Of a stretch of DNA of 64,000 bases, positions 44,976-52,628 are shown piece by piece. Where the stretch lies: positions 1-64,000 of the forward strand of contig NZ_JARXXA010000009.1 in assembly GCF_029892785.1 (NCBI RefSeq), in the 5' to 3' direction. Numbering within the stretch: the stretch's first letter is position 1; every line of letters starts with the position of its first letter. Source of the stretch: Parabacteroides sp. PH5-46 (GTDB taxonomy: Bacteria; Bacteroidota; Bacteroidia; Bacteroidales; Tannerellaceae). A program made the position numbers and the translations under genes. The notes beneath the pieces are model-generated. The model saw only the letters and a list, made by a program, of their open reading frames with translations. It was not told where the DNA came from and ran no database searches.

Positions 44976-45770
44976 TTAAAATTGCATTGAAAGCGATAAA
45001 CCACCCTGCTGACCTGTGTAATAGGGGTAAAAAGCAAGATTTCGTTTGTTCTTTTTCTCCTGACCACCTTTAAATATTTTCTTTTCAACAGTAGGATAGA
45101 GCCAATAGGCAAGTTTTGTACTTAATATGCCAAGCCCGGCACCGAATGCGACGTCGCCTACCCAGTGCTTATTATTGTATATGCGGAATGCTCCGGTTCC
45201 CGCAGCGATAGTATATCCCGCTATTCCATACCAGATTGAAACATCTTTATATTCTTGCCAAAGAAATTCAGCACCCATAAAAGCGATTGCCGTATGCCCT
45301 GACGGAAAAGAATTTTTTGCGGATTTATCTGGTCTTTCAACTCGTGCCGTATATTTTAAACCATTCACTGAAGCCGCCGTGAACAGGCTTGCCATTCCTA
45401 AAATAATCGTCCTGTCTTTGAAATTGTGTTTGCCTTTTATCCCGACTAAGTTTAAAGCATATACACTCGCCGCAGGTACATATTGCGTTATATCATCAAT
45501 CTGAAACTTTTCAGGTTTGTGTGTTATTACTTCATGCCCTATGGCATAGTTTAATAGGCGATTTTTGGGCGCTAATGTTGCTTCTATTGTTCCGTACAAC
45601 ATCAGGGATGCAGGTATTATTAATTGTTTATATGAGAATTTATAGTCATTTACCTGAATACTATCGCTTTCAGAAAGCGTGTTATTATTTGTTTGGGTAT
45701 AAGCATTTGGGAGTGAAACCGAAAGTAATAACACAATGGTACACAATGCTTTTGTCAATTTTAAAAACAT
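44976..45770 (-). CDS. PAP2-family phosphatase (LpxE/PgpB-like)
   Basis: A 264-aa membrane phosphatase. A signal/anchor segment is followed by the PAP2 signature KYTARVERPDKS near 150, SFPSGHTA near 165 and KHWVGDVAFG near 206, containing the catalytic His residues. In this context it may remove a phosphate from lipid A (LpxE-like) or recycle undecaprenyl pyrophosphate used by the GT2. First gene of the envelope operon, 13 bases upstream of GT2. Confidence 0.83.
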   Translation of the reverse strand: MFLKLTKALCTIVLLLSVSLPNAYTQTNNNTLSESDSIQVNDYKFSYKQLIIPASLMLYGTIEATLAPKNRLLNYAIGHEVITHKPEKFQIDDITQYVPAASVYALNLVGIKGKHNFKDRTIILGMASLFTAASVNGLKYTARVERPDKSAKNSFPSGHTAIAFMGAEFLWQEYKDVSIWYGIAGYTIAAGTGAFRIYNNKHWVGDVAFGAGLGILSTKLAYWLYPTVEKKIFKGGQEKKNKRNLAFYPYYTGQQGGLSLSMQF

Positions 45771-45862
45771 CTTATTTATATTATTTTTTTGGGATTGTTC
45801 GGAAAATTAGATATAGCGGTGGCTTAGTATCTACCGGAAGATAGATTACAAGCACAAAGGAT

Positions 45863-45883
45863 AAAGACTATAATTTAGTCTTT
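45863..45883. terminator. Hairpin after copy 2 of the HHHH membrane protein
   Basis: AAAGACTA-TAATT-TAGTCTTT, 8-bp perfect stem, 3 bases past the stop at 45887. The U tract is short (TTT), so termination may be partial and allow read-through to the PAP2 operon. Confidence 0.5.
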
Positions 45884-45886
45884 CTG

Positions 45887-46318
45887 TTATGAAAAGGTGA
45901 AAGGAGGTGCCCGCAAACCATGAAATTGATTTGCTGCTGCGGATTTATAGCTTAGTATATACTCACCGTAATCAGATTCGATAAATGAACTATCTAAACT
46001 ATAATTAAATAAATTTCCAACAAGGAAAAAGATAGGAAATAAAACAGTATCATTTTGATTATCTGATACTTTTAGTTTTGTTTCATCAACAGATGTAGGA
46101 ATGATGAATTTTGATTTAGCAATACAGGTTTCATCGTGATTTTGCTCACTATCCGTATCGCTGTGATGTGTATGTTCATCGTTTATTGCATTATCCAACT
46201 CACACAACTCGATAACAATGCAGGCTTTCCCACCATGATGATGATGTGGAATAACTGCAAAAACCAAAAATAGTATGGTTGAGAGTACAATAGCGGATAT
46301 GGAACATTTATTTTTCAA
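45887..46318 (-). CDS. Small membrane protein with HHHH motif (DUF6769-like), copy 2
   Basis: A 143-aa paralogue of the protein at 39236-39673. Membrane helix at residues 8-22, PHHHHGG, CIVIELCELDN, DEHTHHSD and a FHGLRAPP C-terminus occur in the same order. The start is TTG at 46318. It lies downstream of the His-rich lipoprotein at 46433, the same pairing as copy 1, except that copy 1's lipoprotein is separated from it by the fur-like gene. Function unknown, metal binding likely. Confidence 0.72.
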   Translation of the reverse strand: MKNKCSISAIVLSTILFLVFAVIPHHHHGGKACIVIELCELDNAINDEHTHHSDTDSEQNHDETCIAKSKFIIPTSVDETKLKVSDNQNDTVLFPIFFLVGNLFNYSLDSSFIESDYGEYILSYKSAAANQFHGLRAPPFTFS

Positions 46319-46369
46319 ACTTAATATCTTAACTGTGGTTAGATAATTTTATTATAGGCAATGTGTTTT

Positions 46370-46415
46370 AAAAAAGGGATTCAATAAAGAAATTGTTTCC
46401 CCTTTATTGAATCCC
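46370..46415 (-). terminator. Intrinsic terminator after the second His-rich lipoprotein
   Basis: On the minus strand, GGGATTCAATAAAG/CTTTATTGAATCCC (14-bp stem) is followed by TTTTTT. 18 bases past the lipoprotein stop. Confidence 0.8.
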
Positions 46416-46432
46416 ATCGTACATAAAGGTTA

Positions 46433-46783
46433 TTAATGGTGTTTACCATCATGCGAACCGTGTGAATGACCATCTTTGTCATGTGTTCCATGATCGGTTC
46501 CATTGTGATGGGTGCCGTCATGGTTTTTCCCTGAATGGTCGGAATATGCGCAGGCTTCGTGAGTGCCATCGTTATAAATATCACAATTTTCATGATTTCC
46601 CGCTGAACATTGCTCTGCTACACTTGCTTGGTAAGCTGCAACATCATCAAATCCTAAAGCCGCAGCTCTGGCTTCAATATCTTGTTTTGCTGATGTCCCA
46701 AAATCTTCATGGTCGTCATTACTGCAAGCAACGAATGTTACTGCAAATAAAACTACTGCCAACGAATAAAATAACTTTTTCAT
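46433..46783 (-). CDS. His-rich lipoprotein without tandem repeats, putative metal-binding
   Basis: A 116-aa lipoprotein starting at the ATG at 46783 (MKKLFYSLAVVLF, lipobox VACS). The open frame continues upstream to 46879, but an ECF-type site (46844-46869) lies in that part, so the upstream codons are promoter. Residues 25-70 (LGFDDVAAYQASVAEQCSAGNHENCDIYNDGTHEACAY) are shared with the 40244 lipoprotein. The His-rich end (HNGTDHGTHDKDGHSHGSHDGKHH) lacks the 18-aa repeats. Likely the ancestral form of the repeat lipoprotein. It is separated from the TonB receptor gene by 92 bases. Confidence 0.78.
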   Translation of the reverse strand: MKKLFYSLAVVLFAVTFVACSNDDHEDFGTSAKQDIEARAAALGFDDVAAYQASVAEQCSAGNHENCDIYNDGTHEACAYSDHSGKNHDGTHHNGTDHGTHDKDGHSHGSHDGKHH

Positions 46784-46843
46784 TTGATCTACTAATTTAC
46801 GAATTTGTACTTTGTTTTTTTCTGAAGCGCTTTCGTAATAGTA

Positions 46844-46869
46844 ACCGCATAAAGCAGGGTTTACCCTAC
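46844..46869 (-). promoter_or_regulatory. ECF-type promoter site GTAGGGTA-N10-TATGCGGT (copy 2)
   Basis: Same elements and spacing as copy 1 and copy 3, in the gap between the TonB receptor stop and the lipoprotein. Gives a separate transcript for the lipoprotein. Confidence 0.72.
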
Positions 46870-46875
46870 CATAAA

Positions 46876-49305
46876 TCAAAAAATAATTTCAAGAAATACC
46901 GTTGGAGTAAATGGAGTTGCTTTTGTGAAGATATTTGTTGCAGTATTTTGACCGGAAATCTGATAGTTGTATTTTATATTCTTAGTACCAAACACATTCA
47001 ATAGCGATACGCCTGCTTGCAGCCTTACTTTCTTTATTTGTGCCCTGTATGTAGCACCTATATCAAAGCGGCTGTATGGCTCATCGGAATAATCCGTATG
47101 TTCGTGTTCGGAGCCATGCTGTCCTTCCTCATTGCCTTGTCCATGTCCGTGCCCTCCAGTGGAAATATAAGAAAAGCCTGTACCATAAACATAACTCAAC
47201 GAAAAATAGAAAGGATCGAATGCCCCGATACCTCCGACTTTTATTTCATGCGAAAGTTCGTTTTGCGGTTTACTAAGGCGGTTGATGGAATACGAGCCAT
47301 ATAAAGTATGATTTCTGATTAGCTTTTTGGCAAACAAGTCTGCTCCTAAAATCGTATTATCTATTTTATAGACTGTATTATCCAAAAAATACTGACTGTT
47401 TTTTGTAGTCTTATAATATCCTTCCATACTGACCAAGAAGCCGTTTTTACTGTATGCAATACCTGCGGTAGTGTGCATTGCCTTTGTAAAGGTACTGTCT
47501 GCCATAGTCCATACGGTTTGAAATCCCGATTCATCATATTGGTATGCGGTACGGGTAAGAAACTGATTGTATAGTCCCCACGAAGCAGTTGCAGTTAGTT
47601 CTTCCGATATTTTATATGTGCCGGATAAACGGGGCTGTACATAGACTTTTTTATTCAATGGCATATCCACCCGTACACCTGCACTTAAAGTCAAATTATC
47701 CAATAATATATTATCTGTAATATAGACTGTCGGCTTATCCAGTTCTCCGCATAGCTCGTTCAGACTTACCCTGTATTGTTGCCACTCCCCGCCAACTTGT
47801 ACTTTGTTACGGCTTCCGATATTAAAGTCATGGTTAAGTCTTACCGAAAACTCCTGTACCTCATTATCCAGATGACTAACATCGTCTGTTGTCGGCTTTT
47901 TATCTCCCAGTATTGTGAGATTATCCAACAAAGAGGTAAGCCGTGAGAATGTAGCCACAACTTTTGTAGTTGAGCCGTTTTCCCATACCCGTTTATAAGA
48001 AGCCGCCCCACCATATTGCCTGTTCTTTTCAGAAGCATTGACATCATACTCGTTTGGTTGATTTACCGAGTATTTAAAGCGGTCATTAGCTCCATACAGG
48101 CTGATGTAATAGGAATCATCCTTAAATGCTTTTCCTGATAGCTTTAAATTGGCATCATTGAAATGGTAATCAGGCTTTATATATATGCTTGAATAAATCG
48201 TTTGTGGATTATTTTCACTATTGGATAAATCCACATTCTCATTGTTATACAGGTTATAGAAAGTCTGCCTGTAAGCAGCAGAGATATTCAATTTCTTTGT
48301 CAAGGGTACCGAAGCAAAAAGGTTCATTGTATAATTGCTGACAGTTGCTTTTACAGACGGAGCATTAAAATTACCGTCTATACCTGTTATCTCCGTAATG
48401 GCACCGATACGTCCGCCCTGATTGGAGCCGTACCCGCCTTTCAAGATGCGTATGTCTTTTACCATATAGGGATTGACCGAACCTATATGGTCGTTATAGT
48501 TCTTTATACCGAATAGCGTATATCCGTCGTATGTTATCTTGCTTTCACCCATATTACTGCCCCACACAATCAGGTCTTCCGATGGCTCGCCCGATGCTCT
48601 TACTCCGGGCATCATCCGCATAAGGTTAAATACGGAATTATCATTGCTTCCGGGAATATATTTTGAAATTTGATGATTGATGCGGATTTCGCCGGGACTA
48701 TTGCCGGATTGGATAAGCATTGTGGCGGGAGCAGGACTGACGATTACTTCATCCATAGTAAAAACAGCAGATTGTAGCCGGATTTCGTTTAGTCCGGGAG
48801 AAAGAATAGTATCTTGTGCCTGATAGCCCAAATACTGCACTTGTACACGCTGATTTCCTTTTTTCTCGGTTTTGAAAGAAAAATAACCTGCTTCATCAGT
48901 TGAAACGGTCTTTTCGGGAGTAGTGATATAAGCGTAAGGTAAACCTTCTTCGCTATCTGCATCCCTTATTGTCCCTGAAAACGTATAGTACCGCTTAACT
49001 TCAACAACAGGCGGTTGCTCTATCTTTTCAGTATAGGAAGCGATAACATAAACTCCGTTTATATTTTCGTGGCGAAACGGTTTATCTTTCAGCAAAAAAT
49101 CAAGTGCGCTTTGAGGATTATTAAATTTTCGATTGACCGTTACCTTATATTGGGAAAGGGCATTATCATCAAAAGAAATTTCTACGGGTAATCCCCGCAG
49201 AACATCGTTAAGGGGCTTGTCATTAACGACCAAATGCAGCTCTTGTGAAAAAGCTGCAATTGTGCCTGTAAGGGTTATTATAAGTATAACTATAAATTTC
49301 TTCAA
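46876..49305 (-). CDS. TonB-dependent receptor with STN and carboxypeptidase-regulatory domains
   Basis: An 809-aa outer-membrane receptor. Order: signal peptide (1-21), STN-like signal-transduction domain (about 22-92), a CarboxypepD-reg-like domain (108-190, FSGTIRDADSEEGLPYAY), plug (about 215-330) and beta-barrel. The TTG start directly abuts the FecR stop. An extracellular loop late in the barrel is His-rich (HGHGQGNEEGQHGSEHEHTDY, near 735), suggesting metal or metal-complex recognition. With sigma/FecR upstream it forms a surface-signalling system that senses substrate and activates its own regulon. Confidence 0.9.
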   Translation of the reverse strand: MKKFIVILIITLTGTIAAFSQELHLVVNDKPLNDVLRGLPVEISFDDNALSQYKVTVNRKFNNPQSALDFLLKDKPFRHENINGVYVIASYTEKIEQPPVVEVKRYYTFSGTIRDADSEEGLPYAYITTPEKTVSTDEAGYFSFKTEKKGNQRVQVQYLGYQAQDTILSPGLNEIRLQSAVFTMDEVIVSPAPATMLIQSGNSPGEIRINHQISKYIPGSNDNSVFNLMRMMPGVRASGEPSEDLIVWGSNMGESKITYDGYTLFGIKNYNDHIGSVNPYMVKDIRILKGGYGSNQGGRIGAITEITGIDGNFNAPSVKATVSNYTMNLFASVPLTKKLNISAAYRQTFYNLYNNENVDLSNSENNPQTIYSSIYIKPDYHFNDANLKLSGKAFKDDSYYISLYGANDRFKYSVNQPNEYDVNASEKNRQYGGAASYKRVWENGSTTKVVATFSRLTSLLDNLTILGDKKPTTDDVSHLDNEVQEFSVRLNHDFNIGSRNKVQVGGEWQQYRVSLNELCGELDKPTVYITDNILLDNLTLSAGVRVDMPLNKKVYVQPRLSGTYKISEELTATASWGLYNQFLTRTAYQYDESGFQTVWTMADSTFTKAMHTTAGIAYSKNGFLVSMEGYYKTTKNSQYFLDNTVYKIDNTILGADLFAKKLIRNHTLYGSYSINRLSKPQNELSHEIKVGGIGAFDPFYFSLSYVYGTGFSYISTGGHGHGQGNEEGQHGSEHEHTDYSDEPYSRFDIGATYRAQIKKVRLQAGVSLLNVFGTKNIKYNYQISGQNTATNIFTKATPFTPTVFLEIIF

Positions 49306-50091
49306 TTACTTTATCTTAAATTCTATTCCGAACGGTTTACCTACTATTTTAAGCACATCATTCGGATCTTTAGCTTTCGTAAAATTACCTGAATATGAAT
49401 AATTCAGATTTGAATTAGGCAATACTTCAATATCATACTGTCTTTCAATCTCCTGAATTACATCTTGCAAAGGTACGCTAACAAAAACAAATTTACCATG
49501 TTTCCAATTAATAGATTCTTTCGCATCTTCGACATCATTAGTGGTAAGTTTGCCATTACTTAATAATGCCTGCATATTCGGGGTAAGTATTACTGATTCC
49601 GATTTATCCGAAACATTCACCTTTCCGGTAAGACAGGTTACCTTAAAATTTTCGGCACGGGAAAACACATTAAAACTTGTTCCCAGTACACTTACAGTGT
49701 ATTGCCCGGAACGTACATCAAATGTGCTTCCTTTTTCAACTTCAAAATATGCTTCGCCTTTCAGTTCTACATCACGGGAAATAAACCACCAGAGAGGTTT
49801 ATAGCCGATTTTACTTTCGGCATTCAAATCTACTTTAGAGCCGTCGGGTAAAACCACCGCCAGATGTGTACCTCTTTCAGCAACTTCATTTTTTGTATAG
49901 AAAAATGCTATGGAGGGTAGAATTATAGCTATTGCAGCAATAGATGCAGCCGCATAAAACCACAATGATCTTTTTCGGGGAGCCATTTCAATAACTTTGG
50001 GAGTTTCTTCCAATCCTTCAAAGACACTATCCCAAATATCTTCTTTGCTTTTACTCCATTTAGGGGTTATTTTAATATCATCCGTTTTCAT
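49306..50091 (-). CDS. FecR-family anti-sigma factor
   Basis: A 261-aa inner-membrane protein. It has an N-terminal cytoplasmic anti-sigma part (residues 1-45), one membrane helix (about 47-66) and a periplasmic FecR domain (about 75-240, VVLPDGSKVDLNAESKIGY). It transmits the signal from the receptor STN domain to the adjacent ECF sigma. It lies 11 bases downstream of the sigma gene and directly upstream of the receptor gene. Confidence 0.9.
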   Translation of the reverse strand: MKTDDIKITPKWSKSKEDIWDSVFEGLEETPKVIEMAPRKRSLWFYAAASIAAIAIILPSIAFFYTKNEVAERGTHLAVVLPDGSKVDLNAESKIGYKPLWWFISRDVELKGEAYFEVEKGSTFDVRSGQYTVSVLGTSFNVFSRAENFKVTCLTGKVNVSDKSESVILTPNMQALLSNGKLTTNDVEDAKESINWKHGKFVFVSVPLQDVIQEIERQYDIEVLPNSNLNYSYSGNFTKAKDPNDVLKIVGKPFGIEFKIK

Positions 50092-50102
50092 ATCTTCTTT
50101 AA

Positions 50103-50603
50103 TTATAATAGTTCTGTCCTAAGAAATTGCAAAGCAGCGCTCATCCGTTTTTCGACAGCTTTTACGCTTATATCCAAACATTGGGCTATTTCACTATACT
50201 TTAGTTCATCATTCCGGCTCATCAGGAAAACAACCCTTTGTAATTCCGGCATCTTTTCTAATGCTTTAGCATAAGTAGATGCCAATTCTTCAAAGTTTAA
50301 TTCATCTTCGGGCGACAAGGGACTATCAATCTGAATACTCATACTCACCTCATAATCTAAACGGGTAGAACTTTTTCGATAATTGCTTATAACCATATCG
50401 TTTGCTATCTTATAAAGCAATGGTTTTAAATTAAGGTTATCCAGTTGTTCCCGTTTCTCCCAAATCTTCATAAAGACATCCTGTGCCATATCCGATGCTG
50501 CATCCCTATCGCCACAGCGATAGAAGATAAAACTTCGAATCGTATCAAAATACTTATCGAATAATTGTTTGAACTCTGCTTTGCTTATCATCCAGTTGGA
50601 CAT
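50103..50603 (-). CDS. ECF sigma factor of the metal regulon
   Basis: About 166 aa. Sigma-70 region 2 is at about 10-70 (FDKYFDTIRSFIFYRCGDRDAASDMAQDVFMKIWE). Region 4 is at about 105-160 (LPELQRVVFLMSRNDELKYSEIAQCLDISVKAVEKR). The frame is open to 50621, but that ATG is inside the -10 part of the ECF-type promoter at 50615-50640, so translation must begin later, at 50603 or at 50591 (MISKAEF). The factor probably transcribes its own operon and the two His-rich lipoproteins, whose promoters have the same sequence. Confidence 0.88.
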   Translation of the reverse strand: MSNWMISKAEFKQLFDKYFDTIRSFIFYRCGDRDAASDMAQDVFMKIWEKREQLDNLNLKPLLYKIANDMVISNYRKSSTRLDYEVSMSIQIDSPLSPEDELNFEELASTYAKALEKMPELQRVVFLMSRNDELKYSEIAQCLDISVKAVEKRMSAALQFLRTELL

Positions 50604-50614
50604 TTTACTATTAT

Positions 50615-50640
50615 ACCGCATGAAGATATAAATACCCTAC
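50615..50640 (-). promoter_or_regulatory. ECF-type promoter site GTAGGGTA-N10-CATGCGGT (copy 3, autoregulatory)
   Basis: Third member of the set, directly upstream of the ECF sigma gene, implying autoregulation. All three sites are 26 bases long with identical spacing. Confidence 0.72.
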
Positions 50641-50646
50641 ATGAAA

Positions 50647-51177
50647 TTATAAAGATTTTTGGTAATCAACTTTCAACACACCCGAATCATATACTTTTGT
50701 CTTTATTATTTCCCACTTAGATTCCTTGTTTTGTTCAGGAAATAAAGATATGCCTTTGCCCAAAATTATGGGGAAGTAGCAAATTTGCATTTCGTCAATC
50801 AAATCTGCGGCGAGCAACATTGAAATTAATTCTCCGCCTCCAACTAACCAAATATCTTTACCTTCCTGATTGCGAAGTTCAGAAATCGTTTCAATAATAT
50901 TCTCCGTGATAAAACGTACATTCTCCTTTGTATCCCATTCATGGTGGGATACAACATAAGCCATCTGTTCCGAATATGGCCAAATTACATCCATGTTCAT
51001 AATTTCACGGTAAGTACGACCGCCCATAATAACCGTATCAACCGAAGCTGATAGATTTTTGCAACCGTAATCTGTCTTTTCACGATTTGGGCATCCGGTA
51101 AGCCATTCCAATCCGCCGCCTGGCTCTGCAATCCGTTGGTCAAGTGATGCAGCGATGTAAAGGATAATTTTTTTCAT
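50647..51177 (-). CDS. Dihydrofolate-reductase/RibD C-terminal-family protein
   Basis: A 176-aa RibD_C-type reductase fold protein (KKIILYIAASLDQRIAEPGGGLEWL at the start, VIMGGRTYREIM near 50, GKDIWLVGGGELISMLLAADLIDEMQ near 110). Such proteins are often annotated as dihydrofolate reductase family. Activity as a true DHFR or a trimethoprim-insensitive one is not shown. It begins 43 bases after the structured RNA copy 1, which lies in its leader. Confidence 0.82.
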   Translation of the reverse strand: MKKIILYIAASLDQRIAEPGGGLEWLTGCPNREKTDYGCKNLSASVDTVIMGGRTYREIMNMDVIWPYSEQMAYVVSHHEWDTKENVRFITENIIETISELRNQEGKDIWLVGGGELISMLLAADLIDEMQICYFPIILGKGISLFPEQNKESKWEIIKTKVYDSGVLKVDYQKSL

Positions 51178-51219
51178 GCTACTGAATTTAATTGTTTATA
51201 CCATTGCTCGCTGTATCTC

Positions 51220-51430
51220 AAAAAAGAAGCGTGGAACTCACACTGCTCCGATACGAGGTACTGGTATACCTTTGAAAGAAACAGGCAAGCCCACGCCATA
51301 CTCTCGTATAGCATGAACATTGCGCTATCTGTCCCTTTCAGTTGAAAATTACCAGTTTTCGTATCGAGACGTTCAGCGAACGTTATGTTATATATAAACG
51401 GAATTAATCCGCTAAAATTCTATTTATCTG
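51220..51430 (-). ncRNA. Structured RNA, copy 1 (pseudoknot topology), upstream of DHFR-like gene
   Basis: Minus strand, about 210 nt. It starts just after a Bacteroides -7 element TATCTTTG (51434-51441) with TTTA 19 bases upstream. Shared with copy 2 (53704-53890) in the same order: CTGGTAAT, GGGACAG, GGCGTGGGCT, TACCAG, and GTTCCACGCTTCTTT. CTGGTA pairs with TACCAG, and GCGTGG pairs with CCACGC. The order a-b-a'-b' makes these crossing helices, that is, a pseudoknot. An inner stem is formed by GAAAGGGACAG with CTGTTTCTTTC. The last stem is followed by TTCTTTTTT, as in a terminator. It may be a leader regulating the DHFR-like gene or a free sRNA. Confidence 0.6.
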
Positions 51431-51486
51431 GTGCAAAGATACCAAATTAGTTTAAGGTATTAAAGTCTTTCCAGTTGAGATTGTTG

Positions 51487-51532
51487 GTGCAAGGTGCAAG
51501 TATCTATATATAGATAAACTTGCACCTTGCAC
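51487..51532. repeat. 46-bp hyphenated palindrome near the ICE right end
   Basis: GTGCAAGGTGCAAGT at 51487-51501 and ACTTGCACCTTGCAC at 51518-51532 are perfect 15-bp inverted arms around a 16-bp AT-rich centre that is itself nearly palindromic (TATCTATATATAGATA). Position 200 bases inside the att end suggests a protein-binding site, such as recombinase or regulator. Confidence 0.7.
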
Positions 51533-51560
51533 TACGTCTAAAAGATTATTTTTCAAAACC

Positions 51561-51591
51561 TTTGGTGATTTCAAAAATTGTAGTAACTTTG
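51561..51591 (+). promoter_or_regulatory. Perfect Bacteroides promoter facing out of the ICE
   Basis: TTTG (51561-51564), 19-base spacer, TAACTTTG (51584-51591), matching the -33 TTTG / -7 TAnnTTTG consensus exactly. It points to the att site. Downstream lies only a 7-codon ORF (51604, MQTNWRQ) before the tRNA fragment and the terminator at 51792. In the circular ICE it would read into the left end, where an integrase gene is expected. Confidence 0.7.
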
Positions 51592-51728
51592 AACCCAAGT
51601 TTTATGCAGACAAATTGGCGTCAATAGCAGCCAGAACTGCCAAGAAAATAAGGCAGAAAAGGATATTGCTCCAATTCGTACCACATAAACAAAAAAAGAT
51701 TTTTAATCACTGAATATATGCGTTTTGC

Positions 51729-51757
51729 GGTCGCGGGTTCGAGTCCCGTCCGTTCCG
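51729..51757 (+). other. ICE attachment site: 3' end of tRNA-Asp
   Basis: GGTCGCGGGTTCGAGTCCCG and the following CCGTTCC acceptor strand plus discriminator G match the 3' 29 bases of bacterial tRNA-Asp (TpsiC stem-loop and 3' acceptor strand). No 5' half, D-arm or anticodon arm precedes it, so it is an att duplicate left by integration into tRNA-Asp. The host side begins at about 51758. Confidence 0.82.
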
Positions 51758-51791
51758 CAAAAATGAAGCTTTAGGCGACATTTTGAAGTCA

Positions 51792-51825
51792 AAGTCTGTA
51801 ATCTATATGATTACAGACTTTTTTC
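51792..51825 (+). terminator. Intrinsic terminator of the original tRNA-Asp transcript
   Basis: AAGTCTGTAATC/GATTACAGACTT 12-bp stem, TATAT loop, followed by TTTT. Lies 35 bases past the tRNA 3' end on the host side. Confidence 0.8.
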
Positions 51826-51940
51826 GTTTTAAGCGGGAATCATTCTTTTCTTTGTGATTTTGAGGTCTATCCTTCCATAATTCAAAAAAATAGTATTAAT
51901 TCGTAGCTTAAAATTCTTCTTCCGGGAAGAGGATGCTATT

Positions 51941-52495
51941 ATGGAAAGGAACAAACAGGTAGACAAAGAGGTGCTGATTCGTTTGAAAAAGGGCGATTAC
52001 ACTGCATTCGAAGAATTGTATTGGATATATAACCGGCGGTTGTATAACTTCGTATTGTCTGTGCTGTTCGACAAATCATTGGCTGAAGATATTACCCAAA
52101 CCTGTTTCCTGAAAATATGGGAGAACCGCAAGAATATTGATGAAGAAAAAGGATTTACCTCTTATCTGCATACGATCGCTAAGAACCTGGTCTACAGAGA
52201 AACAGAAAGGGAACTGTTGAAAAACCGTTTTCTGACCGTTCTGCAGGCAAGAGGGCAAGGAACAGATAATTCCACACAGGAAACGATTGATGCCCGCCTG
52301 TTGGAGGAACATATTTATGAACTGATTGAAAAACTTCCACCGGCCCGGAAGGAGATATTTATCATGAGTCGGCTGCAAGGCTTGAGTAATAAAGAAATCG
52401 CCGAGAAACAATCTATTTCGGAGAAAACCGTAGAGACACAAGTGTATCGTTCCATCCAATTCCTAAAAAAACACTTCAAAGATTATTTTAGGTAA
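51941..52495 (+). CDS. ECF sigma factor of a SusC/SusD locus
   Basis: A 184-aa ECF sigma factor. Region 2 is at about 20-80 (EELYWIYNRRLYNFVLSVLFDKSLAEDITQTCFLKIWE). Region 4 is at about 125-178 (LPPARKEIFIMSRLQGLSNKEIAEKQSISEKTVETQVYRSIQFL). Such genes in Bacteroidales normally precede a FecR anti-sigma, SusC and SusD. Here its apparent FecR partner starts at 56339, 3.8 kb away, separated by foreign-looking small genes. First complete host gene after the ICE end. Confidence 0.9.
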   Translation: MERNKQVDKEVLIRLKKGDYTAFEELYWIYNRRLYNFVLSVLFDKSLAEDITQTCFLKIWENRKNIDEEKGFTSYLHTIAKNLVYRETERELLKNRFLTVLQARGQGTDNSTQETIDARLLEEHIYELIEKLPPARKEIFIMSRLQGLSNKEIAEKQSISEKTVETQVYRSIQFLKKHFKDYFR

Positions 52496-52508
52496 TAACA
52501 TACATCTC

Positions 52509-52539
52509 CCACCCAAAGATATCTAATCTCTCTGGGTGG
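52509..52539 (+). terminator. Hairpin after the ECF sigma gene
   Basis: CCACCCA/TGGGTGG with a 17-nt loop, 14 bases after the sigma stop. No U tract; weak. Confidence 0.4.
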
Positions 52540-52628
52540 TGATGCAATTTGATTGATTATACATTTCCACTTGCTCCGTGTTGTTCGATTCCATATCTTT
52601 GGGGTGCTAATCTTAAAAATGTAATGTT

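Noticed and set aside
50604-50621. Upstream ATG of the metal-regulon sigma factor as the start
   Set aside because: This ATG is inside the -10 part of the shared ECF-type promoter, so it would not be in the transcript.
50647-51177. Calling the DHFR-like gene a trimethoprim-resistance gene
   Set aside because: RibD_C-type proteins are often annotated as DHFR family without that activity; nothing in the sequence shows drug resistance.
51727-51760. A complete tRNA-Asp gene
   Set aside because: Only the T-arm and 3' acceptor strand are present; no 5' acceptor, D-arm or anticodon arm upstream.
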